Shown here in pieces: positions 54,501 to 63,432 of a stretch of DNA of 64,000 nt. The notes beneath the pieces are model-generated. The model was not told the DNA's origin, made no database searches, and saw only the letters and a list, made by a program, of their open reading frames with translations. Positions within the stretch are counted from its first letter, which is position 1. Every line of letters starts with the position of its first letter. A program made the position numbers and the translations under genes. The DNA comes from DATLED01 sp963750255 (GTDB lineage Bacteria > Actinomycetota > Acidimicrobiia > Acidimicrobiales > CADCTF01), in the NCBI GenBank assembly GCA_963750255.1, contig CAVVPZ010000008.1:372001-436000 (forward strand), written 5' to 3'.

Positions 54501-55020
54501 TCGCCCGTCGCACGCCGATCATGGCCGCCTTGGCCTGCAACAGGTCTTGCACGGTCTCGATGATGAAGAGATCGACACCGCCGGCGAGGAGGCCGCGGGC
54601 GGCGACCTCGTAGCCGTCGCGCATCGTGTCGAAGCGAATCCACCCGAGCGACGGCATCGACTTGTTGGTCGGCCCGAGCGAGCCGGCCACGAACCCGTCG
54701 TACCCCGACGCCACCTCACGGGCGATCTCGGCCGAGATCCGCGCCAGTTCTTCAGCCCGGGAGCCCAACCCGTACTCGTCGAGGGCCCAGGGCAGGGCGC
54801 CGAAGGAATTGGTTTCGACCACATCGACACCGACCTCGAAGAACGATCGATGGAGGTCGGCGATCACGTCCGGACGTGACTCGTTGAGGATCTCGGGGCA
54901 ACCCTCGAGTTCGGGCCCGCCGTAGTCGTCGGCGGTCAACTCGCGCACTTGGAGGTTGGTCCCCGTGGCGCCGTCGAAGATGACGACGCGCTCGTGGACG
55001 GCTTCCAGGTAGGTGCTCAC
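51537..55020 (-). CDS. metH: Cobalamin-dependent methionine synthase MetH, one frameshift
   Basis: Four-module enzyme that methylates homocysteine from methyltetrahydrofolate via methylcobalamin. In order: homocysteine domain (FDGATGTNLQ start, zinc ligands in GLNCATG and VGGCCGTSP), pterin domain (FLVVGERANANGFKRFKEA; VMLDSTEPPVIEAGL), B12 cap and B12 domain (DVHDIGKNLVDI with the axial His) and the SAM reactivation domain (VYGYYPVNADGDEV). One extra base at about 53035-53043 breaks the frame between LAEALAAKPAL and IVNDDLLAGMKV; corrected length is 1,160 residues, normal for MetH. GTG 55020 is chosen because the family starts shortly before VVIFDGATG. It is divergent from the ABC-F gene. 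Confidence 0.92.
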
Positions 55021-55069
55021 GAGCGAAAGTCTACGGGTGCCTCGGTGGAGGCCCTCTACGGTTTCCCCC

Positions 55070-56692
55070 GTGCTCACCGGTCGCGGTCTCTCGAAGTCTT
55101 ACGGATCTGCGGTGGTGCTGACCGACGTCGACATCAGCGTCGGCCCGCGCAGCCGGTTGGGCCTCGTCGGCCCCAACGGGATCGGCAAGTCGACCCTGCT
55201 GCGCGTGCTCGCCGGTCTCGAAGAGCCTGACGCCGGCTCGGTCGAGCGTGCCCCCAAGACCCTCGAGGTGGGCTGGCTGCCCCAAGAGGTCGACGCCGAC
55301 CCGGCTGAGACCCTCCGCCACTACCTGGCCCGGCGTACCGGTGTGGCGGCGGCCGACGCCGAGATGGAGCGCCTGGCCGATGCCATGGCCACCGATCCCG
55401 ACGCCATCGAGCCCTACACCGAAGCGCTCGAGCGATTCATGACTCTCGGCGGTGAGGACTTCGAGGCCCGGACCGGCGTCGTGTGCGACGACGTCGGACT
55501 GCCCGCCGATCGCCTCGATGTGGCCGTCGGGGATCTCTCGGGTGGACAGCAGGCCCGCGCCGCGCTGGCCGCCATTCTGTTGGCCCGATTCGACGTCTTC
55601 TTGCTCGATGAGCCGACCAACAACCTCGACTTCGCCGGCCTCGACCGACTCGAGGAGTTCCTGGCTGCAGTGCCTGGAGGCGTCGTCGTCGTCTCCCACG
55701 ACCGCGCGTTCCTGGATCGGACCGTCACCCGGATCGTCGAACTCGAGGAGGAGAGCCACCGAGCGGTCGAGTACGCAGGCGGGTGGAGCGAGTACATCGA
55801 ACGGCGCGAGACGGCCCGAAGTCAGCAGTACGAGGCCCACGACAAGTACAAGGCCGAGCGGTCGCGCCTGATCGACCGCGTGCAGGAGCAGCGCCAATGG
55901 GCGGTGTCGGGCGTGTCCAAGGAGAAGAAGAACCCCCGCGACAACGACAAGGCCCAACGAGGATTTCGCGTCAACCGCACCGAGAAGCAGGCCTCGAAGG
56001 TCCGCATCAGCGAGAAGGCCTTGGCCAACCTCGACGTCGTCGACAAGCCATGGGAAGGCTGGCGCCTCCAACTCCAGTTCGCTCCCGAGGCCCGCAGCGG
56101 CGATGTCGTCGCCCGCCTCGACGCCGCCGTGGTCCGCAGGGGCTCGTTCGTACTCGGCCCCGTCGATCTCGAGGTGGCCTGGCAAGAGCGGCTGGCCATC
56201 GTCGGGCCCAACGGAAGCGGCAAAACCACGCTGTTGAAAACGCTGCTCGGCGAGCTCCCCCTCGAGTCCGGACAGCGCTTTCTGGGGCCGGGGGTCAAGG
56301 TCGGAACGATGGACCAGGCCCGCGACCTGTTCTCGGGTGAGGACCCGGTGTTGCCCACGTTCATGGCCGCCTCCGGCATGTCCGAGTTGTCGGAGGCTCG
56401 ATCCCTCCTGGCCAAGTTCGGACTCACCTCCGAGCACGTGGACCGAGCCGGCGGGCGACTCTCGCCCGGGGAACGCACGAGGGCCACGCTCGCCACCCTC
56501 ATGGCGTCGGGCGTCAACTGCCTCGTGCTCGACGAACCCACCAACCATCTCGACTTGGCCGCCATCGAGGAACTCGAGCGGGCCCTCGAAGGGTACGACG
56601 GCACGCTCCTGCTCGTGACCCACGACCGGCGGTTGCTCGACGCCGTCGACACGACGCGGCGGGTGGAGGTGGCCGAAGGGCAGGTGGGCTGA
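55070..56692 (+). CDS. ABC-F family ATPase
   Basis: Soluble protein of about 540 residues with two ABC domains and no membrane segment, of the ABC-F class that acts on the ribosome (translation regulation or antibiotic protection). Domain 1: Walker A GPNGIGKS at 34-41, LSGGQQARAALA signature, FLLDEPTNNLD. A basic interdomain linker follows (about 240-320, EAHDKYKAERSRLIDRVQEQ). Domain 2: GPNGSGKTT, LSPGERTRATLA, LVLDEPTNHLD. Both catalytic Glu residues are present. GTG 55070 is used. Which ABC-F subfamily it belongs to is not clear. Confidence 0.9.
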   Translation: MLTGRGLSKSYGSAVVLTDVDISVGPRSRLGLVGPNGIGKSTLLRVLAGLEEPDAGSVERAPKTLEVGWLPQEVDADPAETLRHYLARRTGVAAADAEMERLADAMATDPDAIEPYTEALERFMTLGGEDFEARTGVVCDDVGLPADRLDVAVGDLSGGQQARAALAAILLARFDVFLLDEPTNNLDFAGLDRLEEFLAAVPGGVVVVSHDRAFLDRTVTRIVELEEESHRAVEYAGGWSEYIERRETARSQQYEAHDKYKAERSRLIDRVQEQRQWAVSGVSKEKKNPRDNDKAQRGFRVNRTEKQASKVRISEKALANLDVVDKPWEGWRLQLQFAPEARSGDVVARLDAAVVRRGSFVLGPVDLEVAWQERLAIVGPNGSGKTTLLKTLLGELPLESGQRFLGPGVKVGTMDQARDLFSGEDPVLPTFMAASGMSELSEARSLLAKFGLTSEHVDRAGGRLSPGERTRATLATLMASGVNCLVLDEPTNHLDLAAIEELERALEGYDGTLLLVTHDRRLLDAVDTTRRVEVAEGQVG

Positions 56693-56710
56693 TCGCTCTA
56701 GTCTCGAGCG

Positions 56711-57247
56711 GTGAGCTTCTACACCCGCAAGGGAGACGACGGCACGACCGGCCTGTACTACGGAGGCCGGGTCCGCAAGGACGCCGACGCTCCCGAGGCC
56801 TACGGCGCCGTCGACGAGGCCCAGGCCTTCCTCGGACTCGCCCGCGCCGAGACCGAACGGGGCTCGGAGATCGACGGACTCCTGTTGCAGGTCGAGCGCG
56901 ACCTCTACGTGTTGATGGCCGAACTGGCCACCTCGCCGGAGAACCGGCACAAGTTGACGGCCGGTACCACCTGCGTCACGCCCGAGATGGTGACTGCCGT
57001 CGAGGCCCACACTGACGATCTCTCGTCGCGGTTCACGATGCCCTCGGAATTCGTCCTGCCCGGCCAGACCCGGCTCTCGTCGCTCCTCGAGGTCGCCCGT
57101 ACGGTGATCCGGCGGGCCGAGCGGCGCTCCCTGTCGGTGGCCGACCCCGACTCCTCGGTCGTGCCCTATCTCAACCGCCTCTCGAGCCTGCTGTGGGCCA
57201 TGGCCCGCTGGCAGGAGGGCGAGGCGCTCCCGGCGAAAGGTTCTTGA
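56711..57247 (+). CDS. Cob(I)alamin adenosyltransferase, PduO type
   Basis: 178 residues. The ATP-binding N-terminus SFYTRKGDDGTTGLYYGGRV, AYGAVDEAQAFLGLAR, the five-helix-bundle core and the C-terminal RRAERRSL and NRLSSLLWAMARW match PduO/CobA2 adenosyltransferases, which make adenosylcobalamin from cob(I)alamin and ATP. Its location next to metH fits a small cobalamin-use cluster. GTG 56711 is 18 bases after the ABC-F stop; its stop overlaps the pepA ATG (TGATG). Confidence 0.9.
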   Translation: MSFYTRKGDDGTTGLYYGGRVRKDADAPEAYGAVDEAQAFLGLARAETERGSEIDGLLLQVERDLYVLMAELATSPENRHKLTAGTTCVTPEMVTAVEAHTDDLSSRFTMPSEFVLPGQTRLSSLLEVARTVIRRAERRSLSVADPDSSVVPYLNRLSSLLWAMARWQEGEALPAKGS

Positions 57248-58711
57248 TGCCCATCACGTTCACCACGGCTCGCGACGTCCCCGAGTCGGCCGATGTTTTG
57301 GCTGTGCCGGTGTTCGCCGGTGGCCACCAGCCCCCCGGTGCGACGGTCGAACTCGACGCGCCCTTCCTGGCCGCCCGGGGATTCGAGGGCAGGGCCGGAC
57401 AGGTCCAGCCACTGCTGGCCGACGACGGCACCACGATCCTCGCCGTCGGTCTCGGGCCCGAAGGCGACGTCGACCTCGACGGCCTTCGCCGAGCCGGGGC
57501 CGCGGTCGTCCAAGCCTCGTCCAAGGCCGCCTCGGTCGCCACCACGCTGCTCGACGCCGCGCCCGTCGGCGCCGACCGCGGTGGGGCGGCCCAAGCGCTG
57601 GCCGAAGGCATCGTTCTCGGCGCCCATCAGTTCACGGCCTACAAGTCGTCGTCGTCACCCAACGCCGTCACCGACGTGGTCGTCATCGCTCGCGCCGGTG
57701 CCGCGGTGCAGAAGGGCCTCGATCGAGGCGCTCGCATCGGCGCCGCCGTCGCTCTGGCCCGTGACCTGGTCAACCGCCCGGCCCGTGACATGACCCCGCG
57801 CCACCTCGAAGCAGTCGCTCGCCAAGTGGCCGAGGACCACGGGCTCACGATCAACGTGATGGACGAGGTCGCCATCGTCAACGAAGGCCTCGGCGGTCTC
57901 GCCGGGGTGGCGGCGGGCTCGGAGGAGCCGGCCCGCCTCATCGAACTCGCCTACGAGCCGGCCGGGGCCAAGGCCACGGTCGTGCTGGTCGGAAAGGGCA
58001 TCACGTTCGACTCGGGTGGCTTGTCACTCAAGACGGGCGACGGGATGATGACGATGAAGTGCGACATGGGCGGCGCTGCGGCGGTCATCGCCGCGATGTC
58101 CGCCATGACGGCGGTGGCGCCCAAGGTGCGGGTGATCGGCTTGGCTGCCTGCACCGAGAACCTGCCCAGCGGCAAAGCCATCAAGCCAGGCGACGTGCTC
58201 AAGATCCGCAACGGCAAGACGGTCGAGGTGCTCAACACCGACGCCGAGGGCCGGCTCGTGCTCGCCGATGCGCTGTCACTGGCCGTCGAGGCCGGGGCCG
58301 ATGCCATCGTCGACCTGGCCACGCTCACCGGCGCTTGCATCGTGGCCCTGGGCAAGGACATCGCCGGGTTGATGGGCAACGACGACAACCTGATCGAGCA
58401 GGTCTCGTCGGCCAGCGCGGCGGGCGGGCGAGCCGACCTGGCACCTGCCGTTGCCGAAGGCGTACCGCAAGCACATCGATTCCGAGGTGGCCGACATCAA
58501 GAACATCGGCATGCCCGGTGCCGCCGGCAGCCTCTCGGCCGGCCTGTTCCTCCAGGAGTTCGTGGCCGACGTCCCGTGGGTCCACCTCGACATCGCCGGT
58601 CCGGCCTTCCGGGCCGACGCCGACGGGTATCTGGCCAAGGGCGGGACGGGGTTCGGCGTGCGGACCCTGCTCGAGTTCGTGGCCAACTTCAAGAAGCCAG
58701 CCCGCCGCTGA
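57247..58711 (+). CDS. pepA: Leucyl aminopeptidase (M17), one frameshift
   Basis: Cytosolic metalloaminopeptidase, 487 residues after correction. An N-terminal macro-like domain (to ~165) precedes the catalytic domain with VGKGITFDSGGLSLK, CDMGGAA and the M17 signature NTDAEGRLVLADAL. The frame is broken at about 58435-58439; removing one base links the GGRA region to WHLPLPKAYRKHIDSEVAD, VADIKNIGMPGAAGSLSAG and the stop at 58711. Without correction the C-terminal third, with the last active-site loops, would be lost. Confidence 0.9.
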
Positions 58712-58720
58712 TCCGAGGGG

Positions 58721-59455
58721 TCAGCGGAGCAGGCCAACCAACCGCGACCACCAACCCGATCCTGCGCTGGTGTCGCTCTTGGCCACCGGGGTCGCCGGCA
58801 GGGGCACCGACGGTACGGCGACAGGCGCCTCCGGCACGTTGCACGCCGCCGCCTCGGTCACCGGTGCGGCCGTGTCGGCGGCCCTGACCGGCAGTTGCTG
58901 GCGAGCCGCGGCCTCTGCGGTGCTCTGGGCGCCGTCGACCTCGCGGCCGGGGTCGACGGCCGGCGCCGGCGACGGCGGGGTGATCTTGCACGGCTCGGGC
59001 GTCTCGGGGACGTCGCTCGACGGGTCAAACGAGGGCGCGCCCACACCCGGTCCGGTGCTGCCCGACTGATCGGCCAGGCTGCCTCCGGGCGGGGCGGCGA
59101 CGTTCGAAGCGCCGGCCGTGTCGTCGGTGATCGAGAGGTCGGGGGCGAATCCACCGTCAGCCACCGAGGTCAGCGAGGCGACCCCCGCTGCGAGCCCGTC
59201 GGTCGCGATACGACCTGCGCCGCCGGAGGCCTCCGCCGTCGTTGCGAGCCCGCCGGTGGCCCCATTGGCGAAGGAGGAGGAGGAGGAGGACGGGGCCGGC
59301 CCGTTCCTTGCGACGGACGGGATCACCGCCAACGTCACAGCCATGAAGGTCCCGAGCACGTAGAACGGGAGGTAGCTGCGCACGTGCAGGCTGACCGCCA
59401 CCAGCCGCCGCACCAGTCCGTCGTCGATGCCGTCCAATCCGTCGATCCGCGCCAT
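58721..59455 (-). CDS. Membrane-anchored low-complexity protein, unknown function
   Basis: 244 residues. A short cytoplasmic N-terminus with LVRRLVAVSLHVRSYLP is followed by one transmembrane helix (about 30-50, YVLGTFMAVTLAVIP), then about 170 extracytoplasmic residues rich in Ala, Ser, Pro, Gly and Asp with a run of Ser after the helix. Two lone Cys residues (EPCKITPP, AACNVPEA) could form a disulfide. The last residues GWWSRLVGLLR are amphipathic. Nothing matches a family I know. A GGGGG-type ribosome-binding site precedes ATG 59455. It lies 73 bases downstream of ppa on the same strand. Confidence 0.65.
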   Translation of the reverse strand: MARIDGLDGIDDGLVRRLVAVSLHVRSYLPFYVLGTFMAVTLAVIPSVARNGPAPSSSSSSFANGATGGLATTAEASGGAGRIATDGLAAGVASLTSVADGGFAPDLSITDDTAGASNVAAPPGGSLADQSGSTGPGVGAPSFDPSSDVPETPEPCKITPPSPAPAVDPGREVDGAQSTAEAAARQQLPVRAADTAAPVTEAAACNVPEAPVAVPSVPLPATPVAKSDTSAGSGWWSRLVGLLR

Positions 59456-59528
59456 TTCGGCCCCCTTCTCGTCGCCGGATGAACGGAGTGAGGGGACGGA
59501 TCCTTACGGTTGTGGCGAAGATTTCCGG

Positions 59529-60023
59529 TCAGTGACCGGGACGGCTCGGCACGTAGCGGACTCGGGCTTCGGCCACCGCCTTTTCGGCTTCGGCTCGACC
59601 CTGCCACTGGCTGATTTCGGTGCCCTTGCCCGGTTCGAGCGCCTTGTAGACCTCGAAAAAGTGGGCGATCTCGTCGAGCAGATGGGGTTGGAGATCGCTG
59701 AGGTCTCGCACGTTCTGCCAGCGCGGGTCGGTGTGGGGCACCGTCAGCACCTTGGCGTCGGGACCGGCCTCGTCGCTCATCCAGAACACGCCGACGGGCC
59801 GGGCCAGCACGTGACAGCCGGGAAAGGTGGGCTCGTCGAGGAGCACCATCGCGTCGAGCGGATCGCCGTCTTCGCCCAACGTGTGGGGAAAGAAGCCGTA
59901 GTCGGTCGGGTACATGGTGGCCGTGAACAACGTGCGGTCGAGCCACGGCTCGCCCGTCTCGTGGTCGATCTCGTACTTGTTGCGCGACCCCTTGGGGATC
60001 TCGACGACCACCTCGACTTCCAC
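59529..60023 (-). CDS. ppa: Inorganic pyrophosphatase (family I)
   Basis: 164 residues, the size of prokaryotic soluble pyrophosphatase, which hydrolyses PPi to pull biosynthetic reactions forward. VVEIPKGSRNKYEID, then RTLFTATMYPTDYGFFPHTL and the metal-binding GEDGDPLDAMVLLDEP with its three Asp residues, then KGTEISQWQGRAEAEKAV at the end. All expected Mg2+ ligands appear present. ATG 60023 is divergent from the gene at 60132; a promoter region lies between them. Confidence 0.95.
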   Translation of the reverse strand: MEVEVVVEIPKGSRNKYEIDHETGEPWLDRTLFTATMYPTDYGFFPHTLGEDGDPLDAMVLLDEPTFPGCHVLARPVGVFWMSDEAGPDAKVLTVPHTDPRWQNVRDLSDLQPHLLDEIAHFFEVYKALEPGKGTEISQWQGRAEAEKAVAEARVRYVPSRPGH

Positions 60024-60042
60024 GCCCGCAGGCTAGCCGGGG

Positions 60043-60084
60043 TTGTCCGGCAAGAGAGTGAATGGTAGAACATGAAATGTCATG
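60043..60084 (+). promoter_or_regulatory. Candidate promoter with inverted repeat upstream of the unknown gene
   Basis: TTGTCC (60043-60048) and TAGAAC (60066-60071), separated by 17 bases, resemble -35 and -10 boxes. An inverted repeat CATGA-AATG-TCATG at 60071-60084 overlaps the end of the -10 box and the expected start site, where a repressor could act. Prediction only. Confidence 0.45.
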
Positions 60085-60131
60085 AACTTCCCCCTCTCTG
60101 CTCCTTCGCATCCTGCCCGGAGGCCCCACTG

Positions 60132-60746
60132 ATGCGCCCCGCTCCTGCCTTTGTCCCGCTCGACGACCTCGTTGTCCGGGCCTGGCCCGACACAGTCATC
60201 GACGCCGTCGGCCACCACCCCTGTTCGTCCTACGTCGAGACGTTCTGGCTCGGCGTCCTCGGCCCGTCGACCACGTTTCTCCTCCGTCACCTCGTCACCA
60301 CCCTCGAGGCCGAACCCGAGGGGTTCGAGCTCTCGCTGCCGATCACCGCCCGTCGGTTGGGGCTCGGCGACAAGGGCGGCCGGCACTCGCCGTTCATGCG
60401 CTCGCTGGCCCGCGTCGTCCAATTCGAACTCGGCCAGATGGAGGACGACCGGACGTTGGCCGTCCGGCGGCGGGTGCCGCCCCTCAACCGACGCCAAGTG
60501 CTGCGACTCCCCGAGTCACTCCAAGCCGACCACCAGCACTGGCAGGACCATCAACTCGACACCCCGCCCCTCGAGCGCCTTCGGCGACGGTCGAGGCAGC
60601 TGGCGCTCACCTATCTGGAGACGGGCCTCGATCCCGACGAGACCGAGCGCCACCTGCTCGGCCTCGGCTACCACCCGGCGCTGGCCTATGAGTCGACCCA
60701 CTGGGCCGTCGGGCGTCACCAGGCTGCCCTCGCGGCATCGACCTGA
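60132..60746 (+). CDS. Conserved-looking hypothetical protein, possible winged helix
   Basis: About 204 residues from ATG 60132 (GGAGG ten bases upstream; an in-frame ATG at 60072 would add 20). Mixed helical protein with no signal peptide or membrane helix. ITARRLGLGDKGGRHSPFMR followed by SLARVVQFELGQ resembles a helix-turn-helix with a wing, so a DNA-binding role is possible but unproven. The C-terminal half is rich in Arg, Leu and His and contains PPLNRRQVLRLPESL and TGLDPDETERHLLGLGYHPA. No family recognised. It is followed 38 bases later by the sirtuin gene. Confidence 0.6.
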   Translation: MRPAPAFVPLDDLVVRAWPDTVIDAVGHHPCSSYVETFWLGVLGPSTTFLLRHLVTTLEAEPEGFELSLPITARRLGLGDKGGRHSPFMRSLARVVQFELGQMEDDRTLAVRRRVPPLNRRQVLRLPESLQADHQHWQDHQLDTPPLERLRRRSRQLALTYLETGLDPDETERHLLGLGYHPALAYESTHWAVGRHQAALAAST

Positions 60747-60783
60747 CGCTCGCCGCGCTCGGGGGATCGGACATGCTGGATCG

Positions 60784-61566
60784 GTGGCCGATCTCGACCG
60801 GGCCCGCGACCTGGTGGCGCGGAGTCAGCACATCCTGGTACTCACCGGAGCCGGCATCTCCACCGACTCGGGGATCGCCGACTACCGCGGGCCCAACGGG
60901 CTGTGGACCAAGAACCCGAAGGCCGAGCGCACCAGCAACATCGATGCCTACCTGAACGACGCCGAGGTGCGCCGCCTGGCGTGGCAGTACCGCCTAGGAA
61001 GCCCCATCTGGAGCGCGGAGCCGAATGCCGGGCACCTCGCGCTCGTCGACCTCGAAGCACAGGGTCGCCTCGACACCCTCGTCACCCAGAACGTCGATGG
61101 ACTCCATCAGCGGGCGGGCAACGATCCGGCGAAGGTCATCGAGATCCACGGCAGCGCCCGTCGGGTCGAGTGCTGGTCGTGCGGCGATGGGGCGCCGATG
61201 GAGGTCGCGCTCGATCGGGTTCGCGATGGCGAGGATGATCCCGCCTGTCGGTCGTGCGGCGGCATCCTCAAGTCGGCGACGATCCTCTTCGGCCAGTCTC
61301 TTGTGGCCGCCGACCTCGACCGGGCCGAAGCCGCGGCCGCTCGGTGCGACCTCATGCTGGCGATCGGTTCGACCCTGTCGGTCTATCCCGCTGCTGGGCT
61401 CATCCCCACTGCGCTCCGCGCCGGCGCGCCGTTGATCATCGTCAACGCCGACCCGACCCCGTATGACCGCCACGCCGACGTGGTGCTGCACGAGTCGATC
61501 AGCGATCTGCTCCCCCAAATCGTCCGCGGTGGACCACCTCATCGAGAGGGCGACGCCCTCGCTTGA
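60784..61566 (+). CDS. Sir2-family NAD-dependent protein deacylase
   Basis: Sirtuin of 260 residues that removes acyl groups from lysines using NAD+. Rossmann motif GAGISTDSGIADYRG at 22-36, TQNVDGLH at 101-108, catalytic His122 in IEIHGSA and a zinc site of Cys130, Cys133, Cys155 and Cys158. The substrate residues typical of desuccinylases were not checked. GTG 60784 is chosen to fit the family N-terminus. The last 68 bases overlap the convergent nitroreductase gene. Confidence 0.9.
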   Translation: MADLDRARDLVARSQHILVLTGAGISTDSGIADYRGPNGLWTKNPKAERTSNIDAYLNDAEVRRLAWQYRLGSPIWSAEPNAGHLALVDLEAQGRLDTLVTQNVDGLHQRAGNDPAKVIEIHGSARRVECWSCGDGAPMEVALDRVRDGEDDPACRSCGGILKSATILFGQSLVAADLDRAEAAAARCDLMLAIGSTLSVYPAAGLIPTALRAGAPLIIVNADPTPYDRHADVVLHESISDLLPQIVRGGPPHREGDALA

Positions 61567-62113
61567 GTGAGGGCGACGGCTGGTCGGGGGCCCGGTAACC
61601 GAGGGCGATGGCCCCGATCGGCGTGTAGGCGTCGGGGACGTCGAAGGCGGTGCGGAAACCCTCGAGGTGGTCGGGGAACACGCCGAAGAACAACGCTCCG
61701 AGGCCTGCGTCGACGGCCGTGAGCAACATGAGCAGGGCGGCCATGCCCGTGTCGATGTCCCAATAGGGCACGGGCCAGAACGATTCGCGCCGGTCGGTGA
61801 CGCCCTTGTCAGGCTCGGCGTACCTGTCGAGGTAGGCCTGCTTGTGGGACATGGGCACGATGAGCACCGGAGCGGCGAACAGTCCCTGCCACCGGAAGGC
61901 GGCGCGGTCGCCCCCGCGCCACGTGGTGGCCCAGAACCGTTCGGTGTCATCGCTGCCCTCGAGCACGAGGAAGGCCCACCCCTGGCTGAAGCCGGCCGAC
62001 GGGGCGTGGAGTGCGTTGGTGAGGATCCGGTCGAGTACGTCGGCCGGCACGGGCCGGTCGGGGTCGAAGTTCCGCACCATACGCCGCCGGCGCACCACGT
62101 CTTGGAAGTCCAT
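61499..62113 (-). CDS. Nitroreductase family FMN oxidoreductase
   Basis: 204 residues. The N-terminal FQDVVRRRRMVRNFDPDRPV contains the FMN-phosphate-binding Arg cluster, and LHAPSAGFSQGWAFLVLEG is the flavin-contact loop. DAGLGALFFGVFPDHLEGFR and PIGAIALGYR give the dimer and C-terminal flavin sites. The protein looks shorter than many nitroreductases but complete. It is convergent with, and overlaps, the sirtuin gene, and is divergent from the rhodanese-ThiF gene at 62188. Substrate unknown. Confidence 0.85.
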   Translation of the reverse strand: MDFQDVVRRRRMVRNFDPDRPVPADVLDRILTNALHAPSAGFSQGWAFLVLEGSDDTERFWATTWRGGDRAAFRWQGLFAAPVLIVPMSHKQAYLDRYAEPDKGVTDRRESFWPVPYWDIDTGMAALLMLLTAVDAGLGALFFGVFPDHLEGFRTAFDVPDAYTPIGAIALGYRAPDQPSPSLKRGRRPLDEVVHRGRFGGADR

Positions 62114-62187
62114 CGTCCCAGCGTTGCCGACGACCCGTGCTTCGCGCTTTCGGGAATTCCGACCTAGGAGGTAGGGTTTTCATCGCT

Positions 62188-63366
62188 ATGGCGTCGTTCC
62201 GTGAACTCCTGAACCAGACCAAGACCCGTATCCGCGAGGTCGACACCGCCGAGGCCGAGGAGGCGATCGCCCGACCGGCCACCGTTCTCCTCGACGTCCG
62301 CGAGCCCGACGAGTACGACCAGGGCGCCGTCCCCGGGGCCATCCACATCCCCCGCGGGCACCTCGAGAGCCAGGTCGAGTCCAAGGTGGTCGACAAGGAT
62401 GCGCCGGTCGTCATCTACTGCGCCGGCGGCACTCGTTCAGCCTTCGCCGCCGACACGTTGACGCAGCTGGGCTATACCGACGTCGTCTCGGTCGTGGGCG
62501 GCTTCAACAAGTGGAAGAACGAAGGCCGGGACTGGTCGGTACCCAAGACCCTGACGCCCGATCAGCGCAACCGCTACCAGCGCCACCTGCTGTTGCCGGA
62601 AGTCGGTGAGACGGGTCAACAAAAGCTCCTCGACTCGAAGGTGTTGCTCCTCGGCGCCGGCGGCCTCGGGTCCCCGGCCGCGCTCTACCTCGCCGCCGCT
62701 GGCGTGGGGACGATCGGCATCATCGACATGGACGTCGTCGACGAGTCCAACCTCCAGCGCCAGATCCTCCACAACATGGACCGCATCGGCGACCGCAAGG
62801 TCGACTCGGCCAAGAAGACGCTCACCCTCATCAACCCCGACGTCAACGTGGTGACCTACGACGTCCGCCTCGGGGCCGACAACGTCCTCGACATCATCGA
62901 CGGCTACGACGTCATCGTCGACGGCACCGACAACTTCCCCACCCGGTACCTGGTCAACGACGCCAGCCTGTTGAAGAAGATCCCGGTCGTCTATGGCGCC
63001 ATCTTCCGCTTCGAGGGCCAGGCGTCGGTGTTCCACCCCTACGAGGGCCCCTGCTATCGCTGCCTCCTTCCCGAGCCGCCGCCGGCCGAGATGGCTCCGT
63101 CGTGCGCCGAAGCGGGTGTGCTCGGCGTCCTGCCCGGCATCATCGGCTCGATCCAGGCCATGGAGGCCATCAAGTTGCTGCTCGGCCTCGGCGACCCGCT
63201 GCGGGGCCGCCTGTTGGCCTACGACGCCCTCGAAGAGTCGTTCCGCACGTTCAAGGTGCCCCGCGACCCTGATTGCCCCGCCTGCGGCCCCAACGCAGGT
63301 GAGATCGTCATCGCCGAGTACGACGAGCTGTGCATGCCCCACCCCAAGCAGGCCCCGCCGGCCTGA
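62188..63366 (+). CDS. Rhodanese-ThiF/MoeB-type adenylyltransferase/sulfurtransferase
   Basis: 392 residues. An N-terminal rhodanese domain (1-115, active-site Cys78 in VIYCAGGTRSA) is followed by a full ThiF/MoeB/E1-like adenylyltransferase (GAGGLGS at 156-162, IDMDVVDESNLQRQ, DGTDNFPTRYL). Its zinc pairs are CYRC and CPAC, and a Cys lies in PSCAEAGVLG. It would activate the C-terminus of a ubiquitin-like carrier (MoaD, CysO or ThiS) and pass sulfur to it. MoeZ/MOCS3 proteins usually carry the rhodanese at the C-terminus, so the order is reversed here. It may also serve ThiS for the thiG/thiH pair. ATG 62188; an AGGAGGTAGGG stretch lies 17 bases upstream. Confidence 0.88.
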   Translation: MASFRELLNQTKTRIREVDTAEAEEAIARPATVLLDVREPDEYDQGAVPGAIHIPRGHLESQVESKVVDKDAPVVIYCAGGTRSAFAADTLTQLGYTDVVSVVGGFNKWKNEGRDWSVPKTLTPDQRNRYQRHLLLPEVGETGQQKLLDSKVLLLGAGGLGSPAALYLAAAGVGTIGIIDMDVVDESNLQRQILHNMDRIGDRKVDSAKKTLTLINPDVNVVTYDVRLGADNVLDIIDGYDVIVDGTDNFPTRYLVNDASLLKKIPVVYGAIFRFEGQASVFHPYEGPCYRCLLPEPPPAEMAPSCAEAGVLGVLPGIIGSIQAMEAIKLLLGLGDPLRGRLLAYDALEESFRTFKVPRDPDCPACGPNAGEIVIAEYDELCMPHPKQAPPA

Positions 63367-63381
63367 GCGACTCCCTTCGAC

Positions 63382-63417
63382 GCTGATCGGCGGCCTTCAG
63401 AACGGGCGCCGATCAGC
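63382..63417 (+). terminator. Stem-loop terminator after the rhodanese-ThiF gene
   Basis: An 11-bp perfect stem (GCTGATCGGCG at 63382-63392 with its complement at 63407-63417) and a 14-base loop, 16 bases after the stop codon. No T-tract follows, as is common in high-GC actinomycetes. The next gene starts 16 bases further on. Confidence 0.7.
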
Positions 63418-63432
63418 CGAAGCTGAAGGGGG

